A stretch of 64,000 bases of DNA from UBA11222 sp049323435 (lineage in GTDB: Bacteria; Pseudomonadota; Alphaproteobacteria; UBA11222). Below are positions 1 through 8,799 of this stretch, one piece after another (the first letter of the stretch is position 1; every line of letters begins with the position of its first letter). Under the pieces are notes generated by a model that made no database searches, had not been told where the DNA came from, and was given only the letters and a program-made list of their open reading frames with translations. Both the position numbers and the translations under genes were made by a program. The DNA lies in NCBI GenBank assembly GCA_049323435.1, contig JBMOMX010000012.1, forward strand, positions 324,371 through 388,370, in the 5' to 3' direction.

Positions 1-900
1 TATCACCGAGTAGATCACGGCCTTCCCTTATTACTGCAATGTCTAAAAAAGGAAATTAAAGGGGTGCTGATTTTTCCCTTTGATCAGCTGGTGAAGGAAG
101 GTGATTATTTTAAGAGCGAGTTATATAACGATTTCAACAGACACTATGACATGGGGTTCAATCATTGGACCTTAACCTCTGTTACCGATCAAATGTCCGT
201 CAGTTTCGGAATCCACCGTCCTGTCCACAATAAGTATTTTTCAGAGTCCGAATTAAAGCTGCTGACTGAGTTGACCCCGCATCTCAGTCGCGGCCTGCGC
301 ATCTATCGTGAGATGGAGGGGCTGCGCGCCAAAGCCGGGCTGTTGGCGGACGCGCTTGATGCGCATGGCGCAGAGACTTTTATGCTGGACGCTTTGGGCC
401 GGGTTCTGTCCACCAACAAGGCCGCCGGGGAAATTCTGACCGGCGGGCAATTGACGGTATGCGAGGGCCGCCTGACGGCGCGGCATCCGCAAGACGACGC
501 CGCATTGCAGGCTGCGCTGCGCCCGCCGCAACCCGGCGTCGCGCCAGCTGAAATCGTTATTCGCGGGCCGGGGCATTCCCCCGCTCTGCGGCTCAGCGTC
601 ACGCCGGTGAATGGCGGCGGCATCCCGCTGTTTTTCGATGTCACCGGCACGGCACGGACAGCGTTTCTGCTGACCGCCGTTACGCTTGGCCCCACTGCGG
701 AAAATCTGATGGCGGCGCATGGCCTGACCCGGGCCGAGGCGGAGGTGACGCTGCTGCTGCTCGCGGGCGCCAGGGCCGCGCAGATCGCCTCGCTCCGCGA
801 AACCAGCATCGGCACCGTCAACACCCAGCTGAAAAATATCTACGCCAAAATGGGCGTCACCGGCCATGTCGAGCTGCTGGTCAAGCTGCTGGGGCGCTGA
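1..900 (+). CDS. LuxR-family transcriptional regulator, 5' end cut by window
   Basis: The reading frame is open from the first base to the stop at 898-900, so the gene is partial and begins before the window. A GTG at 64 is an internal codon rather than a convincing start. The last 60 residues form a LuxR-type helix-turn-helix: a LTRAEAEV helix, an IASLRETS turn, a TVNTQLKNIYAKMGV recognition helix, and a final ELLVKLLG. The preceding roughly 200 residues look like a sensory region of PAS or GAF type (FMLDALGRVLSTNKAA), but I cannot name a ligand. No autoinducer-binding signature is evident. The family binds DNA as dimers; its targets here are unknown. Confidence 0.8.
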   Translation, partial: YHRVDHGLPLLLQCLKKEIKGVLIFPFDQLVKEGDYFKSELYNDFNRHYDMGFNHWTLTSVTDQMSVSFGIHRPVHNKYFSESELKLLTELTPHLSRGLRIYREMEGLRAKAGLLADALDAHGAETFMLDALGRVLSTNKAAGEILTGGQLTVCEGRLTARHPQDDAALQAALRPPQPGVAPAEIVIRGPGHSPALRLSVTPVNGGGIPLFFDVTGTARTAFLLTAVTLGPTAENLMAAHGLTRAEAEVTLLLLAGARAAQIASLRETSIGTVNTQLKNIYAKMGVTGHVELLVKLLGR

Positions 901-913
901 GGCGCGGCATATT

Positions 914-1049
914 CGTCTTTGCGAGGAGCGAAGCGACGTGGCAATCCAGAGTCACAAACTCAGGCTTTGCTGTTCGACTCCTTTGCCAGCCGAAGCCTTC
1001 TGGCGAAGGCTTGGTGGATCGCCACGCCGCTACGCGGCTCGCGATGACG
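914..1049. repeat. Palindromic intergenic repeat element, family A
   Basis: The two ends are imperfect inverted copies of about 35 bases: the left arm reads TTGCGAGGAGCGAAGCGACG and on to GGCAATCCA, and the right arm is its approximate reverse complement (TGGATCGCCACG, then GCGATGACG). An inner hairpin AAGCCTTC-TGGC-GAAGGCTT sits near the middle. Elements of this type are dispersed between genes in many alphaproteobacteria and yield spurious ORFs. The rest of the 901-1208 spacer is AT-rich leader DNA before the next gene, where I see no clear promoter. Confidence 0.75.
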
Positions 1050-1208
1050 TCGCATGAGCCCCCCCCCGCGCCGTTAACCCTAAAATAACTTAAAAAAAAG
1101 CGAATTTTTTGCGCCGCATACCTAATCCTGGGTATGACAGGGCGGCAGATAGCGGCGCATAGTTGCCGGATTAATGCTTCTTAAATTCATCTATCCGGAG
1201 AGCGCATC

Positions 1209-2642
1209 ATGAAACATCGCATACAAGGCGGCCTGAAAGCGCTGCCGATCGCCGCCGCCGCTCTGGCCTTCCATCCGAACGCCGCTAACGCCGTTCTGTT
1301 TGAAGGCAATGCAAATATCTTCCAGTCGGATTCGTCTCCCTTTCTGTTCACCTATAATGATCGCAACGGCGTCGGGCGAACCTTCCGAAATGTGACCGGA
1401 GACAATATCCGATATTCCGCGCTGGTATTTCCTTCGCCGGATTCAGATATGTTTCCCGTCGATATTGGGTCGGGGAATACATTCCGTTCGCTGAATGGCG
1501 CTGCAACACAGGTAAATGTTCTTTTCGGCGCATCCAGCTTTCCCACCCGCTTCATTGGTCTAACCTCAGGCATTGGTGGGCTGCAACATGAGTATAGCAG
1601 AGTTTTCAGACGGAATGACCTCAATCAGACCCAGCTGAACTTTCTTGACGCCAACCCTGCGCAATTCCAGATCACCAATCCGAGCGCGCCCAATGGTGTA
1701 ACAGAGATTTTCCGGACCGGGCCGGACTACGATCAGAATGCAATGCCGGATTACATAAGTAATATTAATATTACCGGGGGCGGTCTTAACCCTACGTTGA
1801 ACTGGACCTTGCCGGCCAATTCCGCCGGAACCAGTCCGGTAATTGTAATCAGAAAAGTGCAGGGTACCGTCGGGGACGCCAACGACCCGTTTATAAGCAA
1901 CTTCATCGCCAGAGCTACGCTGGCGCCAAACGCAACCAGTTACACCGTCAATAATGCCGATTTCCAGTTCTTCCCGGGCGTTACCGGCCTGGAGATGGGC
2001 GCGCAATATGAGGTTTCTGTTGAGCTTACAAAGACCAATGACGTCGACCCCGCAAATCCCTTTGTTGACCCCTCGGCCCCTAACTTGAGTACCGTAAGCG
2101 GCATATCAAGAACATTTTTCGAGTTCACGCCGCTAGCCAATGATGTGGGGGATATGCCAGTTTATCTGCCATCGGTTTACGCCAATGGCGTCTATCATTT
2201 CGATTTTGAAGTGACCGAAGATACGCCGGTAGTGATCGATCCGGTTGTCGCTATCGGCTACGATTACCAGATCGGCGCGGGCGACACCGTTCTTTTCGAC
2301 ACCGTATCGCTGCCCACCATAGCGGGCGATGACGGGTTTTATGACATCTATCTGTGGGATGGGGATTCGTTCGAGATATTTATCGACGAGGCGCAGGCGG
2401 AGACCGAGTATCTCCTTGGCGACGTTGACCGGTTCCGGGTGCTGGGGATTGACCCGGCGGCGATGCTCGATCCAGCTGATGTGACCGCATTCCTGACCAC
2501 CCTGACCTTTACCGGCAACGGCCGTTTCACCGGCACCATGACGCCGCTGACAATTGATACGAACGCCGTCCCCGAACCGATGACCCTGTCGCTGCTTGGC
2601 GCGGGTCTGCTCGGCCTCGGCTGGGTGCGGCGGCGGGTGTAA
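1209..2642 (+). CDS. PEP-CTERM sorting domain protein
   Basis: The 477-residue protein begins with a signal peptide (KHR, then a hydrophobic Ala-rich run ending near ANA at about residue 28). It ends with the sortase-like tail VPEPMTL, a hydrophobic helix LSLLGAGLLGLGW and a basic RRR tip. That tail is the substrate signal of the EpsH/exosortase system, so the protein should be exported, cleaved and displayed at the surface or in the exopolysaccharide layer. The middle is Asn/Thr/Asp-rich and beta-like; residues around 190-280 resemble a fibronectin-III fold. An RBS (CCGGAGAG) precedes the ATG. No exosortase is present in the window. The specific function is unknown. Confidence 0.85.
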   Translation: MKHRIQGGLKALPIAAAALAFHPNAANAVLFEGNANIFQSDSSPFLFTYNDRNGVGRTFRNVTGDNIRYSALVFPSPDSDMFPVDIGSGNTFRSLNGAATQVNVLFGASSFPTRFIGLTSGIGGLQHEYSRVFRRNDLNQTQLNFLDANPAQFQITNPSAPNGVTEIFRTGPDYDQNAMPDYISNINITGGGLNPTLNWTLPANSAGTSPVIVIRKVQGTVGDANDPFISNFIARATLAPNATSYTVNNADFQFFPGVTGLEMGAQYEVSVELTKTNDVDPANPFVDPSAPNLSTVSGISRTFFEFTPLANDVGDMPVYLPSVYANGVYHFDFEVTEDTPVVIDPVVAIGYDYQIGAGDTVLFDTVSLPTIAGDDGFYDIYLWDGDSFEIFIDEAQAETEYLLGDVDRFRVLGIDPAAMLDPADVTAFLTTLTFTGNGRFTGTMTPLTIDTNAVPEPMTLSLLGAGLLGLGWVRRRV

Positions 2643-2667
2643 AACTGCATGCGGACGTAAAACAACT

Positions 2668-2735
2668 GTCATCCTGAGCCGCAGGCGAAGGATTTCAAAC
2701 CTCTTCACGTGATCTTTCGCTTCGCTCAGGATGAC
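2668..2735. repeat. Palindromic repeat element, family B (copy 1)
   Basis: The element is bounded by GTCATCCTGAGC on the left and GCTCAGGATGAC on the right, a perfect 12-base inverted repeat, with further partial pairing inside (GCGAAGGAT against ATCTTTCGC). It lies 26 bases after the PEP-CTERM gene. A second member of the same family occurs at 60207-60266. It may act as a 3'-end hairpin for the upstream gene, but it has no T-tract. Confidence 0.75.
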
Positions 2736-2865
2736 GCGTTATTGAATGCGGGTGACCGGCGGTCGTCATGGCCGCCGTTTTTGTTTGCATGCGGACTTGC
2801 GGACTGCGCCCCTGCCCGGCTAACCTGCCTGCAAAATTCAAAGCGCACAGACAGGGGAAACGGCG

Positions 2866-3924
2866 ATGAAACTGGGATTGATGCTGGGCTATTCGGGCGA
2901 GCGGCTGGCGCTGCCGGTGGAGCGGGTGCAGCGCGCCGAGGCGCTTGGTTATGATTCCGTCTGGACGGCCGAGGCCTATGGCTCGGACGCGTTCAGCCCG
3001 CTGGCTTTTCTGGCCGCGGTGACCAAACGCATCCGGCTCGGCACCGCCATCATCCAGCTTGCCGCGCGCACGCCTGCCGCCGCGATGATGACGGCGGCGA
3101 CCATTGACGAGCTGGCGGGCGGCAACCGCTTCATCCTGGGGCTGGGCGTGTCCGGCCCGCAGATCGTCGAAGGCTGGTATGGCCAGCCCTGGGGCAAGCC
3201 CTATTGGCGCATCCGCGACTATGTGCAGATCATGCAGAAAATCCGCGACCGCAAAGAGCCCGTCACGCATCAGGGCAAGGAAATCTCCCTGCCCTATACC
3301 GGGGCCGGCGCCATGGGCGTGGGCAAGCCATTGAAATCGATCCTGCATATGAACCCGAAACTGCCGGTATGGCTCGGCACCGGCACCGAGGCCAATACGA
3401 AACTGACCGCCGAAATCGCCGATGGCTGGCTGCCGCTGAATTTCATTCCGGGTTCGATGAAAACCTATAAGCCCTGGCTGGAGGAAGGCTTTGCCCGCGC
3501 GGGTGGCGGCAAGGGTTTCAAAAATTTTGAAATCCAGGCCATGACCACAGTCGTCGTGACCAATGACGTGAAGGCCGGGCTGAAGCGCATGAAGCCAAAT
3601 GTGGCGCTCTATGTCGGCGGCATGGGGCACCCGGATCTGAACTTCCATAAAGAGATGATGATCCGGCGCGGCTATGGCGAGGCCGCCAACCGCATTCAGG
3701 AACTGTATCTGGCCAAGCGCAAGAACGAGGCCGCCGACGCCGTGCCGGATGACTATCTGGATGAGGGCGCGCTGGTCGGCCCGCGCGAACGCATTGCGCA
3801 GCGCTTCGCCGCCTGGGCCGATAGCGGCGCGACGGGGCTGACCATCAACGCCGGTCAGATGGAGGCGATTGAGCTGATGGCGGATATTGCCGGAACCCGG
3901 GGCAAGGTTGGCGCGACGGCGTGA
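2866..3924 (+). CDS. LLM-class (luciferase-like) flavin/F420 oxidoreductase
   Basis: The 352-residue protein belongs to the bacterial luciferase-like TIM-barrel superfamily. Diagnostic stretches are MKLGLMLGY at the N-terminus, RAEALGYDSVWTAEAYG, RIRLGTAIIQLAARTP and GGNRFILGLGVSGPQ. Members oxidise or reduce organic substrates with FMNH2 or coenzyme F420. Subfamily resemblance favours the F420-annotated group, but the sequence alone does not prove which cofactor is used. The RBS AGGGGAAACG precedes the ATG. It stands alone between a repeat and tRNA-Val, so the context gives no substrate. Confidence 0.8.
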   Translation: MKLGLMLGYSGERLALPVERVQRAEALGYDSVWTAEAYGSDAFSPLAFLAAVTKRIRLGTAIIQLAARTPAAAMMTAATIDELAGGNRFILGLGVSGPQIVEGWYGQPWGKPYWRIRDYVQIMQKIRDRKEPVTHQGKEISLPYTGAGAMGVGKPLKSILHMNPKLPVWLGTGTEANTKLTAEIADGWLPLNFIPGSMKTYKPWLEEGFARAGGGKGFKNFEIQAMTTVVVTNDVKAGLKRMKPNVALYVGGMGHPDLNFHKEMMIRRGYGEAANRIQELYLAKRKNEAADAVPDDYLDEGALVGPRERIAQRFAAWADSGATGLTINAGQMEAIELMADIAGTRGKVGATA

Positions 3925-4004
3925 GGCTGCGCCAGCCCAGCCTTCGCTCCTTCGGAGCTTCGGCGTGGCATCCGCCTCGCACGCTCCGGCGCAGTCGCGC
4001 CGTA

Positions 4005-4032
4005 GCTAAATTTTGGCTTCGCCAAAATTAGC
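4005..4032. repeat. Strong hairpin between LLM gene and tRNA-Val
   Basis: The inverted repeat GCTAAATTTTGGC-TTC-GCCAAAATTAGC is nearly perfect over 12 bases each side. It lies 9 bases beyond the 3' CCA of the minus-strand tRNA-Val and about 80 bases after the LLM stop. No long T-tract follows on either strand. It may help define the tRNA 3' end or stop readthrough from both sides, or be part of another intergenic repeat (3943-4041 is rich in CTTCG motifs). Confidence 0.5.
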
Positions 4033-4041
4033 GAAGGCGGA

Positions 4042-4117
4042 TGGTGGGCGGTGACAGGCTCGAACTGCCGACCCTCTCGGTGTAAACGAGATGCTCTACC
4101 AACTGAGCTAACCGCCC
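4042..4117 (-). tRNA. tRNA-Val (anticodon TAC)
   Basis: The reverse strand gives a 76-nt cloverleaf with encoded CCA: acceptor GGGCGGT paired to ACCGCCC, D-arm TAGCTCAGTTGGTAGAGC, anticodon loop TTTACAC (anticodon TAC), T-arm with GTTCGAGC, discriminator A and CCA. It follows hup in the same direction, an order common in alphaproteobacteria. Confidence 0.95.
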
Positions 4118-4310
4118 TGGACCGGAATTTTATGCGTTCGGATCAGATTGTCCGGCAGATTAAACTGTCCGGCCCGCAATATCACCCCGGATTTACGCGC
4201 CCAGGAGAAGCCGGAGCTTCGCACCTGCCTGGCCCGACTCCGGGGTGCGGGATACCAGATCAGGGAGATGGCGGCACGAACACGAACCCTGTGCCGCCCA
4301 TCCCGGAAGA

Positions 4311-4583
4311 TTAGTTGACGGCGTCTTTCAACGCCTTGCCAGCTTTGAATTTCGGCTGCTTGCTGGCGGGGATTTTAATGGCTTCGCCGGTGCGGGGATT
4401 GCGGCCTTCGGACGCCTTGCGCTTCACAACGGAAAAGGTGCCAAATCCGACAAGGCGCACTTCGCCATTCTTTTTCAGACTTTTGGTAATAATTTCCAAA
4501 ATGGAATCAACAGCGCGCGACGCATCTGCCTTGGTGATGTCGATATCATCCGCTACGGCTGCGATCAGGTCATTCTTGTTCAC
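4311..4583 (-). CDS. hup: HU-family nucleoid DNA-binding protein
   Basis: The 90-residue protein has the full HU/IHF signature: MNKNDLIAAVA, a dimerisation helix region, VRLVGFGTF, the DNA-binding arm with GRNPRTGE and IKIPASKQPKFKAGKALK. HU binds DNA without strong sequence preference, bends it and compacts the nucleoid. The length equals the family norm. It lies downstream of lon on the same strand, separated by about 320 bases that contain hairpin terminators, so it probably has its own promoter. The leader at 4628-4668 has four GTCAG copies. Confidence 0.95.
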   Translation of the reverse strand: MNKNDLIAAVADDIDITKADASRAVDSILEIITKSLKKNGEVRLVGFGTFSVVKRKASEGRNPRTGEAIKIPASKQPKFKAGKALKDAVN

Positions 4584-4812
4584 GAGGGCCCCCTCAGTAA
4601 GTAGTTGCAGGTCTAGTCCGGTTACAGGTCAGTAAGTCAGATAAGCAGTCAGAATCCAGGTTAGTCAGACTCGGCCGAAACGGCCAAAATTTCACAAGAA
4701 CATTGCCTTTGTTCTCCACCCCCGTCAAAGAAAAAAGCCTCTTTTCCCACAGATTTTTGCGCATTTTCATATCTGCTGGCCGGGAAGAATGCAGTGCGGG
4801 CGCAGATTCGTC

Positions 4813-4859
4813 AAAGAAAAACCGGCCATGATGCGTGATCAAAACACACATGGCCGGTT
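4813..4859 (-). terminator. Rho-independent terminator of lon
   Basis: On the minus strand, AACCGGCCATG pairs perfectly with CATGGCCGGTT (11 bp), and the stem is followed by TTTTTCTTT. It lies 45 bases beyond the lon stop and separates lon from hup. Confidence 0.8.
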
Positions 4860-4869
4860 AAAATTTGAT

Positions 4870-4894
4870 CCCGCGCGGTTTGTGTCCGCGCGGG
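4870..4894 (-). terminator. Second hairpin directly after lon
   Basis: A perfect 9-bp GC-rich stem CCCGCGCGG/CCGCGCGGG with a 7-base loop begins 10 bases after the lon stop. It is followed on the minus strand by ATCAAATTTT, a weak T-tract, so it probably backs up the stronger terminator at 4813-4859. The rest of the 4584-4903 spacer is the hup leader. Confidence 0.55.
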
Positions 4895-4903
4895 CAGATT
4901 TAC

Positions 4904-7321
4904 TTAATGCGCGCGAAGGGCGTCGGCGGAAGTTTTTATCGCTTCGCTGGCGGCCGCCATTTCCTTTTCCTCATCCCATTCAATGGGCGTCAGGGGCCTC
5001 ACAAGCGCATGCTTCAACACATCGTCAAGAACATTCATCGGAATAATCTCGAGATCTTTTTTTACATTCTCCGGAATATCCGCCAGATCCTTCACATTTT
5101 CAGAAGGGATCAGCACGGTCTTGATTCCGCCGCGCAACGCCGCAAGCAGTTTTTCCTTCAACCCGCCAATCGGCAGAACACGGCCGCGCAGGCTGATCTC
5201 ACCCGTCATGGCCACATCACGCCGCACCGGATTGGATGTCAGCACCGAGACAATGGATGTCACCATTGCCACGCCAGCTGACGGCCCGTCCTTCGGGGTC
5301 GCCCCTTCCGGCACATGCACATGAATGTCTTTTTTCTCAAAGATCGACGGTTTGATGCCGAAATCAACCGCGCGCGACCGCACATAGGACGACGCCGCCT
5401 CAATGGATTCCTTCATCACTTCGCCCAGCTTGCCGGTGGTTGTCATGCGGCCCTTGCCAGGCAGCATCACCGATTCGATGTTCAGCAACTCGCCGCCCAC
5501 CTCGGTCCAGGCAAGCCCGGTAACAATGCCGACCTGATCCTCGGCCTCGGCCTCGCCATAGCGGAAACGCCGCACGCCGATATATTTTTCAATCAGCTCT
5601 TCGGTGACTTCGACATGCTTCAGGGACTTGTTCGATACCAGTTCGCGCACGGCCTTTCGCGCCAGATTGGCCAGATCGCGTTCCAGATTACGCACCCCCG
5701 CCTCACGCGAATAATAACGGATGAGGTGGCGGATGCCCGCATCGGAAATCGTGAACTCGTTCTCTTTAAGGCCATGCGCCTCACGCTGTTTGGCAACCAG
5801 ATGGCGTTTGGCGATCTCGATTTTTTCGTCTTCGGTATAGCCGGGAATCCGGATGATTTCCATCCGGTCCAGCAATGGTTCCGGCATACGCAAACTGTTT
5901 GCCGTGGTCACGAACATCACATCCGACAGATCATAATCCACTTCCAGATAATGATCCGAAAAGGTGCTGTTCTGTTCGGGATCCAGCACTTCGAGCAGCG
6001 CAGAAGACGGGTCGCCCCGGAAATCAGCACCCATTTTATCGATTTCATCGAGCAGGAAAAACGGATTGGAGTTTTTCGCCTTACGCATGCTCTGGATAAC
6101 CTTGCCCGGCATCGAGCCAATATAGGTGCGCCGGTGGCCGCGAATTTCGGCCTCGTCGCGCACACCACCCAGCGACATGCGGATAAATTCACGCCCCGTC
6201 GCGCGCGCGATGGACTTGCCAAGCGAGGTTTTGCCAACGCCGGGCGGTCCAACCAGGCACAGGATCGGGCCTTTCATTTTACCGGTACGTTTTTGCACCG
6301 CCAGATATTCGAGGATGCGCTCCTTCACCTTTTCCAGGCCATAATGGTCTGCATCCAGAATCGCTTCGGCGCGCGCCAGATCAATATTCACGCGCTTGCG
6401 CTTGTTCCAGGGGATCGTCAGCAGCCAGTCGAGATAGTTGCGCACGACGGTCGCCTCGGCGGACATCGGGCTCATATTGCGCAGCTTTTTTAATTCACCT
6501 TCGGCTTTCTCCAGCGCCTCTTTGCTCAGCTTGGTGTTTTTAATTTTCTGCTCAAGCTCGCCGATATCGTCCTTGCCGTTCTCGCCTTCACCAAGCTCTT
6601 TTTGAATCGCCTTCATCTGTTCGTTCAGATAAAATTCGCGCTGGGTTTTTTCCATCTGGCGCTTGACGCGGCCGCGAATTTTCTTCTCCACCTGGAGGAC
6701 GCTGATCTCCCCCTCCATCATGGCAAGCAGTTTTTCAAGCCGCTCCGCCGTGCCGAACATTTCCAGCAGCTCCTGTTTTTCAGGAATTTTTACGGCAACA
6801 TGCGATGCAATGGCGTCGGCAAGTTTCGCCGCGCCTTCAATCTGCTCCACCGATACCAGCACATCCTGTGGAAGTTTCTTGCCCAGATTCACATATTGAT
6901 CGAACAGCGCCGTCGCCGAACGGGCCAGCGCCTCGGTCTCCGCGCTATCTTCCTCATCGCCGGAAATGATTTCCACCTCGGCCTGAAGAAAATCAGAATT
7001 ATCCGTAAAATTTTTGATGCGCGCGCGTGTCACGCCTTCAACCAGAACCTTGACGGTCTTGTCCGGCAGTTTCAGCAACTGCATGACTGTTGCAATGGTT
7101 CCAACCTGATACACATCATCCTTGCCCGGATCATCGGTTGTGGCGTCGCGTTGCGCCACCAGCATGATCTGTTTATCCGTCTGCATCATATCTTCAAGTG
7201 CGCGGACGGATTTCTCACGGCCCACAAACAATGGCACCACCATATGCGGAAACACGACAATGTCCCGCAATGGCAGCACAGGCATAATGTTGGGCTGGTC
7301 AGACTTATTTGATACTTCCAT
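4904..7321 (-). CDS. lon: ATP-dependent Lon protease
   Basis: The 805-residue length is typical for LonA. Domain order: N-terminal substrate-binding LAN domain (residues about 10-200, starting VLPLRDIVVFPHMVVPL), a coiled helical region, the AAA+ module with Walker A GPPGVGKTS and Walker B FFLLDEIDK, and the C-terminal Ser-Lys protease with PKDGPSAGVAM (catalytic Ser) and GGLKEK (catalytic Lys). Lon degrades misfolded and regulatory proteins in the cytoplasm; in Caulobacter these include CcrM, DnaA and SciP. It follows clpX on the same strand with a 200-base gap carrying a heat-shock-like promoter. Confidence 0.97.
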   Translation of the reverse strand: MEVSNKSDQPNIMPVLPLRDIVVFPHMVVPLFVGREKSVRALEDMMQTDKQIMLVAQRDATTDDPGKDDVYQVGTIATVMQLLKLPDKTVKVLVEGVTRARIKNFTDNSDFLQAEVEIISGDEEDSAETEALARSATALFDQYVNLGKKLPQDVLVSVEQIEGAAKLADAIASHVAVKIPEKQELLEMFGTAERLEKLLAMMEGEISVLQVEKKIRGRVKRQMEKTQREFYLNEQMKAIQKELGEGENGKDDIGELEQKIKNTKLSKEALEKAEGELKKLRNMSPMSAEATVVRNYLDWLLTIPWNKRKRVNIDLARAEAILDADHYGLEKVKERILEYLAVQKRTGKMKGPILCLVGPPGVGKTSLGKSIARATGREFIRMSLGGVRDEAEIRGHRRTYIGSMPGKVIQSMRKAKNSNPFFLLDEIDKMGADFRGDPSSALLEVLDPEQNSTFSDHYLEVDYDLSDVMFVTTANSLRMPEPLLDRMEIIRIPGYTEDEKIEIAKRHLVAKQREAHGLKENEFTISDAGIRHLIRYYSREAGVRNLERDLANLARKAVRELVSNKSLKHVEVTEELIEKYIGVRRFRYGEAEAEDQVGIVTGLAWTEVGGELLNIESVMLPGKGRMTTTGKLGEVMKESIEAASSYVRSRAVDFGIKPSIFEKKDIHVHVPEGATPKDGPSAGVAMVTSIVSVLTSNPVRRDVAMTGEISLRGRVLPIGGLKEKLLAALRGGIKTVLIPSENVKDLADIPENVKKDLEIIPMNVLDDVLKHALVRPLTPIEWDEEKEMAAASEAIKTSADALRAH

Positions 7322-7420
7322 AGGAATCCCCTAATGCTTGCGTTGCGCCTGCAATCCCGCCAAAGCCGAAACCGCAGATGCGAACGAACCCGCCCGGCCA
7401 TCCGGCGCGGATCGTGTTGC

Positions 7421-7451
7421 TAACGTGGGTTTAACCGGCGCCAGATTCAAG
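7421..7451 (-). promoter_or_regulatory. Putative heat-shock (sigma-32) promoter of lon
   Basis: On the minus strand CTTGAA (7451-7446) is followed after 16 bases by CCCACGTTA (7429-7421), which resembles the sigma-32 pattern CTTGAA-N-CCCCATNTA. The predicted start would be about 90 bases before the lon ATG. A 12-base direct repeat, GAAACTACTGG plus one base, lies just upstream at 7464-7487. This is a match by eye only. Confidence 0.45.
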
Positions 7452-7521
7452 ACCGGTTCCAAAGAAACTACTGGAGAAACTACTGGTTTCAGATACATCC
7501 CGGAAAAATGCCGGCGCGGCC

Positions 7522-8799
7522 TCAGGCCGAAGCTCCGGCGTCCTGGCGATCCCGGTCGGAATAGATGTATAGAGGGCTGGCTTTGCCATCGACAACTTCC
7601 CCGCTAATGACCACTTCTTCAACGGATTCAAAGCTAGGCAATTCGTACATCGTATCCAGCAGAATCGATTCCAGAATGGAGCGCAAACCGCGCGCCCCGG
7701 TTTTGCGGGTAATCGCTTTTTTGGCGATCGCCCGCAAGGCCTCATCCGAAAAGGTCAGTTTGACATTTTCCATCTCGAACAGGCGCTGGAACTGCTTGGC
7801 AAGCGCGTTCTTGGGTTTGCTGAGAATATCAATCAGCGCCGCGTCGTCCAGATCCGTCAGCGTCGCGAGCACCGGCAGCCGGCCGACAAATTCCGGGATC
7901 AGGCCAAAGGCAAGCAGATCCTCCGGCTCAAGCATTTTGAGGATTTCGCCGGTGCGCCGGTCATCGGGGGATTTGACATTAGCGCCAAAACCGATGGACG
8001 AACCCTGGCCGCGCGCGGAAATGATACGCTCAAGCCCGGAAAAGGCGCCGCCGCAAATGAACAGAATATTGGTCGTGTCCACTTGCAGGAATTCCTGCTG
8101 CGGATGCTTGCGCCCGCCCTGCGGCGGAACACTGGCGACAGTGCCTTCCATCAGTTTCAATAGCGCCTGCTGAACGCCTTCGCCCGAAACATCGCGGGTA
8201 ATGGACGGGTTGTCGGATTTGCGGCTGATCTTGTCAACTTCGTCGATATAGACAATCCCGCGCTGCGCCTTCTCGACATTGTAATCAGCGGATTGCAGCA
8301 GTTTCAGGATAATGTTTTCAACATCCTCACCGACATAGCCCGCTTCGGTCAGCGTCGTCGCATCGGCCATGGTGAAGGGCACATCCAGGATGCGCGCCAG
8401 CGTTTGCGCCAGCAATGTCTTGCCGCAGCCGGTTGGGCCGATCAGCAGAATATTCGATTTGGCAATTTCGACATCGCCTGTTTTTTGCTGCTGATTCAGC
8501 CGCTTGTAATGATTGTGCACCGCCACCGACAGCACCCGCTTGGCATAATCCTGCCCGATGACATAATCATCAAGCGTTTTGCGAATTTCCTTGGGAGTGG
8601 GCACGCCGGCGCGCGATTTCACCAGCGATGTCTTGGTTTCTTCACGGATAATATCCATGCACAGCTCAACGCATTCATCACAGATGAATACGGTTGGGCC
8701 CGCTATCAGCTTACGCACTTCGTGCTGGCTTTTGCCGCAGAAAGAGCAATAGAGCGTATTTTTTGAATCGCCGCCGCTGCCGCCGCTGACCTTGCTCAT
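7522..8799 (-). CDS. clpX: ATP-dependent Clp protease ATP-binding subunit ClpX
   Basis: Starting at the ATG at 8799 (MSKVSGG) gives 425 residues, the usual ClpX size; the frame stays open a further 39 codons upstream, but that part has no ClpX similarity and GGAG lies 9 bases before 8799. The zinc-binding domain has YCSFCGK and FICDECVELC. The AAA+ module has GPTGCGKT (Walker A) and IVYIDEVDK (Walker B). ClpX unfolds tagged substrates and feeds them to ClpP; in alphaproteobacteria ClpXP degrades CtrA, which is encoded at 51425. The gene follows clpP on the same strand. Confidence 0.97.
   Translation of the reverse strand: MSKVSGGSGGDSKNTLYCSFCGKSQHEVRKLIAGPTVFICDECVELCMDIIREETKTSLVKSRAGVPTPKEIRKTLDDYVIGQDYAKRVLSVAVHNHYKRLNQQQKTGDVEIAKSNILLIGPTGCGKTLLAQTLARILDVPFTMADATTLTEAGYVGEDVENIILKLLQSADYNVEKAQRGIVYIDEVDKISRKSDNPSITRDVSGEGVQQALLKLMEGTVASVPPQGGRKHPQQEFLQVDTTNILFICGGAFSGLERIISARGQGSSIGFGANVKSPDDRRTGEILKMLEPEDLLAFGLIPEFVGRLPVLATLTDLDDAALIDILSKPKNALAKQFQRLFEMENVKLTFSDEALRAIAKKAITRKTGARGLRSILESILLDTMYELPSFESVEEVVISGEVVDGKASPLYIYSDRDRQDAGASA

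Noticed and set aside
866..1057. Possible 63-residue gene after the LuxR gene
   Set aside because: Its translation (CEERSDVAIQ ... RRYAARDDVA) is the well-known false product of the palindromic intergenic repeat at 914-1049.
2695..3648. 317-codon minus-strand frame opposite the LLM gene
   Set aside because: It overlaps a clear TIM-barrel oxidoreductase in the other strand and shows only GC-driven composition.
5315..6493. 392-codon open frame opposite lon
   Set aside because: It is antisense to the conserved Lon AAA+ and protease domains, has His/Arg/Gln-rich shadow composition, and no RBS or family motif.
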